Assembly (NCBI GenBank): GCA_025677815.1
Contig: JAIXMP010000002.1
Coordinates: 1,798,001-1,862,000 of the forward strand
Source of the DNA: Phascolomyces articulosus
Taxonomy: Eukaryota > Mucoromycota > Mucoromycetes > Mucorales > Lichtheimiaceae
DNA length: 64,000 bases
Direction: 5' to 3'
The notes beneath the pieces were generated by a model. That model was not told the origin of the DNA. It saw only the letters and a program-made list of their open reading frames with translations, and searched no databases. Numbering within the stretch: the stretch's first letter is position 1; every line of letters starts with the position of its first letter. The translations under genes and the position numbers were made by a program. Of the stretch, positions 13,703 through 25,791 are shown in pieces.

Positions 13703-16700
13703 TTAAATACCATCCACAAGCACATATTCATTCAAATTGTAATAGAGTCGTCGACTGGTATCTGGATCATTGCTGTTGGGGAAATCAAATTGTTTTGCTG
13801 TTGTAGGAGTTGGTGCAGGTCGCGTTATAGCAGCAGAAGTTGTGGTTTTCGTGACATTGTCAATTAAACTACCAGCCGATGGTAAAGAATTAAATCTTCC
13901 ACGACCTACCAATAACGATGGCGGTGCTGTTGGATCATGATTATTATTATTGTTTGTGATTGTCAAGGATGGATTAAAAATATTAGGCGTGGATTGTTGG
14001 CGACGTGAAGAAGTAAATGATGGTTGTTGTTGTTGTTGTTGAGAAGGCATCGATAATGTCAACAAAGGGGGAGGAGGAGCAGGTTGATGGAGAGGCTTTT
14101 TTCGTGCAGCGGCAGCAACACAACAATCTTTTGCCCAGTGACCAGATTGTTTGCATAACATGCAGCGAGCTATATCTGTAAGGTCTCGAGCGAAACCAGC
14201 TTCTGCCAATCGTGTCATATTTTGTTCAGCCGATTCAGGTAGCACACCTGGATTATTATTACGATCAAAGCCCCCACAATAACCCATCGACGATGATGTA
14301 GTGGAGGATGGAGGAGGCGGAGGAAAAGCCATGATAGTGACTGTATATTTTCGACGCATAATACCTTGTAAATCAACAAGAATGGTGGTACTTAAAAGAG
14401 GCTTATCCAATGCCACCAATTGTAATTTTGATCCAGCATCTTGTAATCGTCTTTCAATAATGGGTAACGTCTCATTGGGTCGACTTTTGGAATAAATATC
14501 AATGGCTTCGACAAATCGTGTGGTATCACCTTGAAGTCCAGCTTGTAATAATTGAAACCATGCTTCTTGATCGTTCATCAAGGGGATAAGAGGACATTCT
14601 TTGGGTGTGGAATGAGAACCGGAACCACAATGACGGCATCCCATGTGGCCTGTTTGTACCATGTTTTGTAATAGTTGTGAGTTAGCAACGAAAAGACCAT
14701 CTGTTGTTGTAGAAGAAGATGCTTTTTTGGTGTTATCTCCGTTATTATTCCATAAGGTACGTGGATGTTGTTGCTGTTGCTGAGGAGCATGTGAGTGATG
14801 AAGAGGTAAAGCATCATTATAACTGGATCGATGTTTTGTTGAAAAATATTCATCACCACGAGAATGATGAGGATTATCCATAATACCAGCTGAAGGGGGA
14901 GGTGATAATGGCCACATGTCATCTTTAACAAATGAATGTTGTTGTTTTTGCTGTTGATGATAAAGCGGTGTCGTAGTAGTAGGTGTTGAGTCATCATCCA
15001 CCACTTTAAGAATACTTGCAAATCGTTCTTCCCATGTATTGCTGTTATTATTGTTACTATTATCGGGTGATAGTGTATCGAGTGACGTAGAAGATGGAAA
15101 TGAGGATGACGCGTTTGAAAAAATATTATTTCGTTTACTACCCATACTCCATGGAGATACTGGAGGAGTCCATTCTTGTTGTTGCTGATGTTGCTGTGGA
15201 TGAGATGGAGGAGGTGGGGGTGGAGGCATGGAAGCTATATAATTTCGTTTCAAGGAAGTAGAATAAATAGCAACGCCGCCAGTATTATATAAGATTATAT
15301 GAGAATCATGTTGGATGGGATTATTCATTGGAACAAACATTTTTTTTTGAGTCCCCCAAAAGAATGAAAAAAAAAATATTTAAATATATTACCTCTATAT
15401 TTGGATGACCAGTCCGGTAAAGTTGGACTCCAAGGTGAACACGCGTTCATCAATGGATCCATGTTTCGTTGCTGCTGTTGTTGTTGATAAATAGAATTGT
15501 TATCATGACCATGAGATAGTCGACGCATGGCGGAAATGGGATGCAAAGCTTGATGATTCCCTGTTTGAATATCCAAACTAAAAGCAGAAGCACGTCGACC
15601 ATTAGGATAATGATGATGCTGATGCTGATTATAAGAGGATCGATTATTGTTGTTGTTGTTGTTGTTGTTATGAGGATGTTGATGGTGATTGCTAATATCC
15701 CATAAAGAAGGTGTTTTTTGTTCAAATAATTGTTGAGATGACGAATAACCACCTTTGGATGATAATAAACCTGCCGATGATTGTGTGAAGAATCTGTCTG
15801 GGAAATGAGTTGGTGTCGGTGTGGGTCGTGTCGTTCGTATATTATTACTATTGTTGTTGTTTTCATTGACAAGTGTTGACGTTGGAGTTTGAGATTCTAT
15901 TCAAGAAAGTTTTTGTTTATGTTTTATTTGTTAGTCCTTTGTTTGTTTATTGGTTGTACAATGTAACTCAAATAATAACCATGATAATATTTTTTTTACT
16001 CTTACCTTGCATTTTAATATTATCAGAAGGGGAAGTGGTGATTGGAGGATTTGGTATCGTACAAAATGTAGTTTGTATATAAGGAAGTGGAGGATGATGA
16101 GGTGGAATTGGATGGTAATGCTGTTTATGATGCTCTGTTGAAATACAACTAGGAGGTCTCCATGCAACATCATGCTGTTGCTGCTGTTGCTGCTGTTGAC
16201 GTGTAGAAGACTTTCTGGATAAGCCATCACGTTTGTCATGGTAACGTGTGGTTCCCATAGCAGCAGGGACAGTTGAATTGGGAATCATTTTATCTGCTGC
16301 GTTTGTTGCTGCTGATACAACTACGTTACCGTTGGCATCTGCTGCTGTTGTTGCAATTTTATCCACCATAGAAGATGATGTTGTCTTTTTATCTGTTGTT
16401 GTTACATTTTCATGATGTCGATGATGACGAGCCCAAGGCAACTTATTTTTCCAATCAGGATCATTTTTATAGGAGGAAAAGTCACATAACATTTCTGCTG
16501 TTTGCTCCCATGTAATCACACGGTCTGGCGTTACTTCATCCCAACCCCCTGGTAGAGGTGGAATAGGTTTAAAGTCAGGATCTGAATATCGTTTTTTACA
16601 TCGCATAAAAAGTGCAATTTCATCTGATCGTACAACACGTTCCTCTTCTTTTTCATCTTCTTTTTCCTCTTCTACATGCTGTTGCTTTACATTTCCATGG

Positions 16701-17853
16701 ATGATAGAGGAGGAGGATGTGGTTGATGTTGAAGAAGGAGCAGTCATTGTAGTAGTATTAGAAATATGGGTAAAAGTGGCGTTGTTGTTTGCTTTGTTGT
16801 TGTTATTGCAAGCATAGAGTTTGCGGTTATGATTGGAAATATCTGCACGTTTGTGATGATCAGATGACCGGCGAACGCGTTTGCTGATGCGTCTTTGTTG
16901 CCCGTTAGTTTGCATCATTCGCGATGGTGCTGTTGTTGATGTTATATTTGTTGTAGGAGAGTAGTTTTCTGTGACAGCCAATGAATCCACTATTGTTGTA
17001 TTATTTTTGTCCTCAGAGCTAGAAGATTTTTGTTGTTGTGGCAAATGATGTTGTTGAGGATGATCACTATTCTCCCGATAGTCCAGAATTTGTTGTTCCT
17101 TTTCTGATGAAGAGATCGGTGTTGTTGTAACAGATTGCCAGGTATTCGGAACACATTCCGTGAATGATGCTACTGAGGAGGATGACTTTGTTGTTACTAC
17201 TGTTGTTGTCTTTATATGATTAGAAGGGTGATGGTAATCTTCTTGTTCTCCATGGTTATCTATTATGTTAGAAGCAAATTATTTGTAATTATATAAATTT
17301 ATACATATTAGAATTTATAACAAATGTTATATGGTTTCTTTTTGGTTTTAACCATATAAAATAATACAGCAAATCTCTTTTTTTTTTTGCTGCATGTGCT
17401 GCAATAAAAATAATAAAGAAACTAACCTGCTTTTGATGAAGATGATGATAACGTTATTGGTTCCTCTGTATTTTTTTTCTCTTGTTCTGTGGCTGTCCAT
17501 GATACTAATGAAATAGAAGAAGATGAAGATGAAAAATCTTCTTCATAAGGCTGTTGATCTTCTTGTTGATGTTCTAAAATATATAATATAATTCAATGCA
17601 TTGTTGTTGTTTAGATAATTTTTTTTCTTTTCTTTATAACATTTTTTTTTCAAGGGATCCATGGTGAGATGCATCATTGAATATGCAATAAAATATAGAT
17701 AAATAAATAGATACCATTTGTTGTTACAACGACAGCTGTTGATGATGTTTTATAAATTGTATCTTCATCGTCATGTTGTTTAAAAGTAGTTCCATCCACG
17801 TTTGCTTTTTGGTTTGTTGTATTGGACGTAAGTTGGATATTAATAACGTCCAT
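13703..17853 (-). CDS. Large zinc-knuckle protein of unknown function
   Basis: I do not recognise a named orthologue. Five exons: 17853-17715, 17573-17427, 17259-16006, 15896-15393 and 15234-13703, giving 1191 aa; all junctions hold frame. Most of it is disordered (Q, N, H, S/T and P runs). Two zinc knuckles sit in the C-terminal half: C881-x2-C884-x4-H889-x5-C895 and C1039-x2-C1042-x4-H1047-x4-C1052 (CMLCKQSGHWAKDC). A predicted-helical segment of about 140 residues lies between them. A conserved-looking block in exon 3 (MRCKKRYSDPDFKPIPPLPGG, then WEQTAEMLCDF) stands out from the low-complexity background. CCHC knuckles usually bind single-stranded RNA or DNA, so a nucleic-acid role is a reasonable guess. 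The first exon is the least certain. Confidence 0.75.
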
Positions 17854-18844
17854 ACCGCCACGTGCCGTGTATTTTGGAAATATAAAGTTGAATCTGTTCA
17901 ATAAGTGGAGTAGTAGTTGAATATATATAGTTTTATAATATAGAAAGATATGCAAAGATTGAGAATTTAAATATATTGTATATTTTCTTTTGGATGACGC
18001 TATATTTGTATAGATAGATGGCAAGAACAAGTTTATATTTATATAACAAAGTGGAGGAGGAGGTATGTGTAAATTTGTAAGTAAAAGAAGAAGGAAAAAA
18101 GGGGAGGAACAGGAGGAGCGACAAGAAAAAAGACAAGAGAAGAATTATTATAAATTTAAGTAAGGAAACCAACAATGAAAAGAAAGCAGTACAAAATAGA
18201 GGTTTGTTTATTAAACAATTTTCTTAATAATTGAATACTTTTAATTGTTTTCCCAAGCGATGGGTGATGAATGATAAATGATGATGATGATGGAGGAAAA
18301 TAAAAAAGAAAGTAAGAAAACAAAATAGCCCTCAGTTCAATCAATAGGATTATAAGAAAAGATGCAGGGGAATTATGTTGCAAAGAAACTGAAAGGGGTT
18401 GAAACATTATTTGGTGGCGTTTATTACACATCAACTACATATAAAGTTTACTATACTCATTATAATAAAAAACACAGAGGCTCTTTTTATGTTCCTTGCT
18501 GTGCTACGCAATATATGTAGGATGTATATATAGTATTTTTTTCATCTACCATTTGTTATTATTATTATTAAGATAAAGACAGCTTGTTTCCATGATGAAA
18601 AAATGCCATGTCATTATTTTTACTTTTAATAGTTTATTCTTATAGTAAATGCATTATGTACTAGTTAGTGACATTTGTTCCTTGAAACAGGATATGCCGC
18701 GCGGCGGATTTAGAACAACCTAAGTGGTAACACAAAACCAATCGCTTTTGGTTCCCCTTCTCTAACCCAAAAGGAGCTTGGCAAAAAAGAGCTTTACTTT
18801 TTTCTTCCTGATTTTTTTAAACATACTTTATATATAAATATACA
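17854..18844. promoter_or_regulatory. Divergent promoter region, zinc-knuckle gene / syntaxin
   Basis: A 991-bp interval between two divergent start codons. It contains an imperfect inverted repeat with a CCAAT core, AACCAATCGCTTTTGGTT, near 18736-18753, and a GC-rich island (CCGCGCGGCGG) near 18695. Both lie close to the syntaxin gene. Regulatory meaning is inferred. Confidence 0.4.
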
Positions 18845-20267
18845 ATGTCATTTAATGATTTAGAACAAGGATATGGTGGTTCAGCTAGAAATAGTACACC
18901 TGCGAGATCACCTTTATCGGGTAAATGAAAGAGAACACCCATGTCTTCATTGTAGACCCTATTTTTTTCAATGAAGAATAAAACAGCGGACTTATCATAT
19001 ACATTCTTACCATTCAAAAACTTATATAGGTGGAAGTGGTGGAGACAGCGACGACGATCGAGAATATAAAGCATTGATACAACGAGTTTCACAACAAGTA
19101 TTTCATATTAATGGCAACATTACGAGTATTGAAAGATTAGTGGGCTTTCTTGGTGGGCCAAGAGATACTACGGATGTACGCAGTAAATTGTAAGTGTATT
19201 CGGGAATGGAGTGAGGTTTTTTCATTATCTTGTACGTAATCTCCAGGTGAACAGAATGAGAGAGGATGTTTATATTTTATATTCACTTATTTAACACTTT
19301 ATTTTTTATATATATATGATAGACATGATGTAACAGAATCGACGAGAGAGTTGATCAAGGATTCAACAAACGATATCAAATCATTATCACAATACCAAAC
19401 GACGGACCCAAGGAAATCAGTATGTATCAAGAAACAACAAGTCCTGTTCTTTGTTTTATTATCCTAGAGAGTATCTATATCTATGTTCTTTGTTTAATAT
19501 TTTTCCTTCTTATCAATAGCGCCAACGAAAACTTGAGCAACAAAAATTATCCAAAGATTTCCAAAAAGTATTGGGTGAATTTCAAAAAATTCAACGTGTC
19601 TCTGCAAGTAAACAACGTGAATATGTTGATAAAGCGAAAGCAACTTCAGCCATGTTACAATCACAAGCAGCGTATGTTTTGATAAATATAGCCTAGGATA
19701 AGGGATTAGGATATGAGTGTGTGATGGTGTTGACAACAAGGACTCATATTTTTTGGATGAAACACATAGGGCTGAGGAAGAAGGAATCCATCAACAACAA
19801 CAAACAGAGCTATTACCAACTGTGGATGATTCGCAAAGACGACTTCAAATTCAAGCACTTGATAATGAAATCGAATATAATGAAGTCTTGATCTCTGAAC
19901 GTGAAGGAGAAATACAGGGCATTGAACAAGGTATTACAGAATTGAATGAAATTTTCCGAGACCTTGGCATGTTGGTCAATGAACAAGAAAGTGGCATCCG
20001 TAAGTTCTTTTTTTTTGTGAGTGAAAAGGGTTTCTACGGATATAATAAACTGATCGAAAAAATACCTACTATGTGTAATAATATAAATTTATAGAAAGCA
20101 TATATGGAAACGTTCTTAATATCGCTCAGAACACGCGACAAGCAGCTGATGAACTGACAACGGCAAATCGTCATCAAAAGAGTGCAAGGAAGAACATGTG
20201 TTGTCTTTTACTGATCATTACAGTAGTTGCGTGTGTTCTCGCTTTGATTATTGTAGTAGCAAAATAA
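18845..20267 (+). CDS. Qa-SNARE, Pep12/syntaxin-7 type
   Basis: t-SNARE that would act in fusion at the endosome or vacuole. Six exons: 18845-18920, 19030-19189, 19323-19419, 19520-19671, 19770-19999 and 20095-20267, giving 295 aa. The N-terminal syntaxin helices contain ALIQRVSQQVFHINGNITSI. The central region has the 'LSKDFQKVLGEFQKIQR' signature. The SNARE helix contains ELNEIFRDLGMLVNEQESG, with the ionic-layer glutamine in NEQ. One C-terminal membrane anchor follows (CCLLLIITVVACVLALIIVVA) with only two residues after it, typical of tail-anchored syntaxins. The assignment to Pep12/Vam3 rather than the plasma-membrane Sso class rests on this overall pattern and is fairly secure. Confidence 0.92.
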
Positions 20268-20610
20268 GTGTTGTGTGTGGGTTATTTTGTTCTTTTCTTT
20301 TTATTATTATTATATTATTATCGTGTATATTCATACAGAAGGACATCAAAAAATGACGACAAATATATATCCCCCTTTCTTTTTTATATCTGTTTATAAT
20401 TATATATGTGCTGGGATTATTACATAGTACTATTGTTATTATATATATATATATCTTATAAGCATGTTCTACAGAGTTGGTTTTTTTATAAATGACACTA
20501 GATATTCTTTTGGAATGGGATGAATCAGAGAAAAAACATACTCTTCGATGAATCTCCCCCTTTTCCATCCACTCCATAACATTGGTGAATTTGAGATGAT
20601 TGGATAACTT
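20268..20610. other. Short tail-to-tail interval
   Basis: 343 bp between the convergent syntaxin and ZNF277-like stop codons. It is AT-rich with an (AT)n run near 20440-20455. It must supply poly(A) signals for both genes. No ORF of interest. Confidence 0.6.
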
Positions 20611-22809
20611 TTACTTGGTTTCTTCTTTTTCATCTTCTTCCTCATCAATATCACTATCATCATCAAATCCAGTAAGTAATGGGTCGCCCTCATAGGTTGG
20701 CAATAAATATCTATAAATATAAAAAAAAATGAGTTATTCCATGTATGAAAATTCGAGTATCCATAATGAATAGAAAACATTCTTACTTTGGATCTTTCCA
20801 GAATTCAGCATTTGAATCCAATGGTTGTGATAAACATTTCTTTTCATCCAAATGTTTTTCCAACAATGATAGATCTTCCACTGTGGTTCCACAGACAAAA
20901 CACCTGTCAAGTGATGACTGATGGCGAATGTAATTAATAAGGACAATGGTCTTGTAAAAATCGAGACCTAAAATATTACAAGGATAATACCTCCACTATT
21001 AGAAAAAAAAGAACCTCCCACCTTTCTCATTTTTGAGGACACATCCAACACACACACACACACACACTTATCCCAGCTATCTGTTTTACCAAGTTGCTTT
21101 CGTATCCTTGTTAAATCGAATCCATGTTTCTTTTCCATATGCTGCCAAGCTTCTTGTGGTGATGACTCAGTTTCAGGACATAATAAACACATTGATACTT
21201 CAGGCTCTTCTTCATCCCATTCTGCCCAGGAACTAATATATGGATTTTGTATGCGTTAAACGTTATGCGACATTCAGTTGTTATTTACTAAAAAAAAATA
21301 TGAACTTACTCATTCGATGCATCTGATTTTTCATCATCACTTTCGACATTGTCACGTTCAAAATGTTCCCAGTTTTTGCCAGGTTCCAAATAATTAATTA
21401 CATAAAATTTATCATATTGTCGATTCTTTGCTGCAATCTTGAAATGCTTTTTCTTGCGCATATGCTTACGTAAAACGGGGGCACTCGTAAATGTCTTTTC
21501 ACAGTATAGGCATTGAAGTCTGAATATATCATGTGTGTGTTAATTTTTGTCTATTACTATTACACCATACACACTCCCTCTCTTTGATGCATATATCTTC
21601 CACATCCAAGTTCGTTTTCTCCTACATACTTGATCAACTTGCTCTCCAATAAATCTAAAAACTCATTCACATTGACAAGGTTATCGGGTAAACCGATATT
21701 AAAGTTATGCTCTCCAAACATGTGTTTAAATAATGCAGTTCTAAAATAAACAAATAATGACATGTTAATAACGCTGCGCGTAAACTTGTTACCAAGGTGA
21801 AACATCTCACTCGTTTTCCCATAACATAACTTTTCCCCCTCCCTTTTTTTTTAGGTTACCTATTCTCGCAAATGACTTTACAGAATAAACACTTTCGTGT
21901 TTCCTTAGCTGGTCCATCGCGTTCTTTTTGTTGAGTATTAAGTACTTCATCCTACCACATTCCAAAAAAAAAAGATTATTTCATTAGTTTCCAAAAAACA
22001 ACACGTTTCATCCTCTGCGGAGGAAAAGAGGTGGAGAAAAAGATACTCTCTTACCAGTGCATGACGTTGCATTTCAGTACGCAGTTTTTGATCCAATTCA
22101 CATTTTCGTGGATCAATGATATATACTAACAAAAAAAGTATCCATCATCTCCATTAATATAAATAAACAAAACGTACGGTCGCCCTTTACGGTCCTTCTT
22201 TTCTATCCTCAAGTAATATATGTATATTACTACTTTACCATCAGAGTCGGTACTATCGGGTGTTGCATACTCTGTGATAGGTTTTGAGCGGAGCAATTCA
22301 CCCCAACGCTTCAAATAAGGATCCAATGCCATATACATATGATGCAAGTTCTTAAAAATCAATTTATGGTCTGTTTTAAAATGATCTGTCAATGCTGTTG
22401 TATCCAAAAACGGTCTATCTGACAAACAATCAGGTAAAGGACACATGGTCATTATGGTTGTATGGTAAGGTGGGACGGGATCGTTGATAGGATCATTGAC
22501 ATCGTCTTCTTCGTCTTCGTCATTAGAATCGTCCGCGTTTTCAGGTAAATGATATGGGTTTTGTGTATTGGTTGTCGCTGCTGTTGTTGTGTCTATCTTT
22601 TTAGCACTCGTTGTAGTTGTGCCAATTGCTGTAGTAGCAGTGGCTGCTTGCGACTTACGTCTTGGACGGACATCGGATTTGGATTTGCTAGTACCACTTC
22701 GTGTCGAACTTTTATTAGGACGTCGTCTATTACTGCTTTCTTTTGTTTTATTCGACTCGTTTCTCGAGTGTTTGCTCTTTACAGTACACCATTCGCCACC
22801 GTCATCCAT
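20611..22809 (-). CDS. ZNF277: ZNF277-family C2H2 zinc-finger protein
   Basis: Orthologue of zinc finger protein 277, which in animals binds ribosomal protein uS5. Eight exons: 22809-22239, 22125-22055, 21951-21860, 21740-21630, 21519-21310, 21232-21090, 20967-20787 and 20710-20611, giving 492 aa. The basic, disordered N-terminus is followed by CPLPDCLSDRPFLDTTALTDH. Then comes the diagnostic core: CLFCK, FKHMFGEHNFNIGLPDNLVN, LQCLYCEKTFTSAPVLRKHM, then DKFYVINYLEPGKNWEHFE, MCLLCPE with paired histidines, and a last finger CFVCGTTVEDLSLLEKHL. An acidic tail ends the protein. It lies head-to-head with RPF1, 193 bp apart, which fits a ribosome-linked role. The intron at 20968-21089 carries a (CA)n tract. 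Confidence 0.92.
21049..21068. repeat. (CA)n microsatellite
   Basis: About ten uninterrupted CA units inside intron 6 of the ZNF277-like gene, seen as (TG)n in the transcript. It is probably a polymorphic simple repeat. Confidence 0.8.
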
Positions 22810-23002
22810 TGTGTTATATAGACGTTATTTGAATGGACTAGAAAAAAAAAAAGAGAAACGATTATGTTGTCACGAACAACCAGAGACATTTCATATAAGC
22901 ATTTCCTCGAAATTCGTGACTTGTTTTAAGCAAATGCAGTACTTTTGCTTTTCCGCTAACTTTTTTTTTCTTCTTGCGATTTTGACAACAACCATTTATA
23001 TT
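22810..23002. promoter_or_regulatory. Compact divergent promoter ZNF277-like / RPF1
   Basis: Only 193 bp separate the two start codons, so both genes must share promoter sequence. The interval contains poly-A/T runs (22841-22854 and around 22960-22972). No clear TATA box is visible. Co-regulation is inferred from arrangement. Confidence 0.55.
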
Positions 23003-24397
23003 ATGCCAGAAGAATCGATCCGTCCATCCGAGATTAAGAATAAGGAACGACGTTCCGCACTTCATCGTAAATTGAAACATGAAAAAGCAAAGTTAAAATC
23101 GGAAAGACGAAAAAAATTGGCTAAAGAAGAAGAAAAAAATCCGGAACTGAAAGAGGTAAACTATTTAGGGGAGAACTTTTTAGATCTTGGCCCTTGATCT
23201 ATCCCCCTCCCTTTTGATTCGACTGTTTTTTTAAATGAGGTGAGAATGAAATTGGATCATTGATTGACATGGTATTTATTTATTTCTTCTAGAAACGTTT
23301 AAAAGAAAATGTGCCAAAAACTTTAGAAAATACACGGGAAAAAGATGATACTATGATCGACGACGATGACGGAGAGGTGGCTCAGGATGAAGCTGATGAT
23401 GAGCTTGCTAGTTATTTCAGTGGAAGAACACCTAAGATTGTAGTGACTACGAGTAAAAAGGCATCTCAGGTGAATATTACATCCTTTTTTTTTTTTGCAT
23501 GAATGGATGAATGGAGGGAGAACGATATAGGATGAAAGACAAATCTAATATACTTATTGGGATTATATATTTATTAGATTGCCTATGATTTTTGTGATGA
23601 TCTTGTATCAATATTCCCCAATGCTCAATTTGCCAAACGTGGACCCAAGCATGAAATGAAACAAATCATTAAGCAAGCAGTAAAGCATGATTTCACTGAT
23701 TTGATGATTGTCAATGAAGATAGAAAGGCCTTGAGTAAGTAGTTGTATGAAGATATAAGGGATTCGAGTTGATAGGATGGATGAATGAAAGAAATATGGG
23801 AAACCATGTGTTTTTTTTATACATCAAGTTCATATTTTATTTACTTCACTTTTTTCATTAGATGCAATCACGTTAATACATCTTCCTGATGGTCCATCCG
23901 CCTACTTTAAACTCTCGAACTATATTCCTGGAAAACGAATTCCTGTAAATATTTTTTCTTAAAAGCCTTGAGCGGGAAGAGAGGGGAGGGGGAAAGAAAT
24001 AATAATAATGTATCATGGAATATTCATTAGTTATTATTTTGCTTGATTAATACAGGGTCACGGTCGTACAACAGCACATAATCCAGAACTTATATTGAAC
24101 AACTTCAACACACGATTGGGTCATACTGTTGGACGTATGTTCCAAGCATTAATGCCCCAAGTACCAGAATTTGAAGGTCGGCAAGTAGTGACATTCCATA
24201 ATCAACGTGATTTCATCTTTGTACGGCGGCATCGTTATGTTTTCAAAGATACTGAAAAAGTGGGTTTACAGGAACTGGGACCAAAATTTACATTGAAACT
24301 TCGATGGCTTCAAAAGGGAACATATTCAAGAGACGGTGAATATGAGTGGATATTTAAACCTGAAATGGAAACTAGTCGAAAACGTTTCTTCTTGTAA
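23003..24397 (+). CDS. RPF1: Ribosome production factor 1 (Brix domain)
   Basis: Nucleolar factor needed for 60S ribosomal subunit assembly. Five exons: 23003-23155, 23293-23469, 23578-23734, 23862-23944 and 24056-24397, giving 303 aa. The basic N-terminal helix ([19 protein letters not shown]) is followed by an acidic stretch, then the Brix domain from about residue 90: [19 protein letters not shown], then [18 protein letters not shown]. The highly conserved RPF1 block follows: [20 protein letters not shown] and [19 protein letters not shown]. The C-terminus is ETSRKRFFL. ATGs further upstream open only an unrelated frame. The match to RPF1, rather than Imp4 or Rpf2, is clear from these blocks. 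Confidence 0.95.
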
Positions 24398-24663
24398 TAA
24401 TAAGTTATATTCATTTGCATTTCCCTCCATTCTCTCTTTCTTTCCTCCATCTCACTCTCACATATCTACAATCATTTGGAAACACATTGCGCATTTGCCT
24501 TTTTTTTGTTTTATAATATTATTATTATTATTATTATTATTTTCTCTCTCTTTTCATATATACATAATATATCATGTTTTTTTTCTTTCATTTCAAAAAA
24601 AAAAAAAAAGAAAACGTTTCTATTACACAAATTTGTTGGTATTTTCATTGTATATTTTTTTCT

Positions 24664-25791
24664 TTATAAACCTACTCGAGCAATAACATGCTCAGGCATA
24701 CAATAGATAGGATTCACTTTTTTCAATCCAGGATATCCAAGCAATGATAATCCAGCCACGCCAAAACATGTATGATAAACGTCTACCATATTACCAGGAC
24801 GATCGGAAATACCACCATCTTCTGGATCCTAATGATATAAAAGTTAAACAGCTTGCTTGAAAACAAGAGCTTCTATGATATTCCCTCTCCCATATCACCC
24901 TTCAGAAAAGAAGATAATACATACTTGAGCAGATAATATAAATTGAGAAAGCTTTTCCTTATTAATCCAATGCAATCGACCAATGATAGCAAGAGCCGAT
25001 GAGACCCACCAAGAATAACATACATCTTCCAATTTCTCGGGTCGACCATTTAATCCACCATTTTTAAGTTGCCTTTCACATAACCACCAACCCAACATAT
25101 CTTGATCGATCAAATGCAAAGAATTCGTTAAAGCCAAAGCACCCACACAACAACAGACTTGTCCTGAGTGAGATTCAGCACCAGGGGTATTACCAAATCC
25201 TCCATCATAATTTTGACACTTAAGTACCCATTCAACAGCCTTGTCTACATTGATGGCATCCATCCGTTTCAATAGTTTCAATGCCATTAAACCGATATAA
25301 ACGAAACGGGAATCGACTTCACCCCATTCATCACCTTTGAATGATCCATCTTCCATTTGCATCGATGCTACATCTATATATTGATAGAATTGGCCCAAAA
25401 ACAGGATAAAGATAAGAATATATAACTTCTCTCTATTCCCCCATCTCTCCTTTCCGTCTTATTTACATGAAACAATTTTATCAGTATCGAGCATATCGAC
25501 CGCATCCAAAGTTACCATAACTTGAATAGCCGAAAGAGTGTAAAGCATATGGGGATCATGACCTGTATGACCACCGAAACCTCCATTTTCATGTTGTAAA
25601 CTTTTGACATAATTGATGATTTCCTCGCGTGGAAGAGCATCAATGTTATTCATCAGGTCCAGTGCTGTTAAACCCCAATATAATCCATTAAGTCGTAAAT
25701 GTTCTGTCAACCAATACTCTAGCTCATCCGTTCGTTTGTCGAGTGATTGTATATATTTGACATGCGTGGATATTAATAATGAATCAGCCAT
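24664..25791 (-). CDS. BET2: Rab geranylgeranyltransferase beta subunit
   Basis: Catalytic subunit of Rab GGTase (type II), which adds geranylgeranyl groups to Rab C-terminal cysteines together with the alpha subunit and Rep. Three exons: 25791-25467, 25373-24925 and 24828-24664, giving 312 aa. Prenyltransferase alpha-alpha repeats are visible as repeated [29 protein letters not shown] glycine motifs. Zinc-site residues are expected in GEVDSRFVY (Asp), EDVCYSWW (Asp, Cys) and the final DVYHTC (His). The repeat register and the short C-terminus match Bet2 rather than the farnesyl or GGT-I beta subunits. The gene is tail-to-tail with RPF1, 266 bp apart. Confidence 0.95.
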
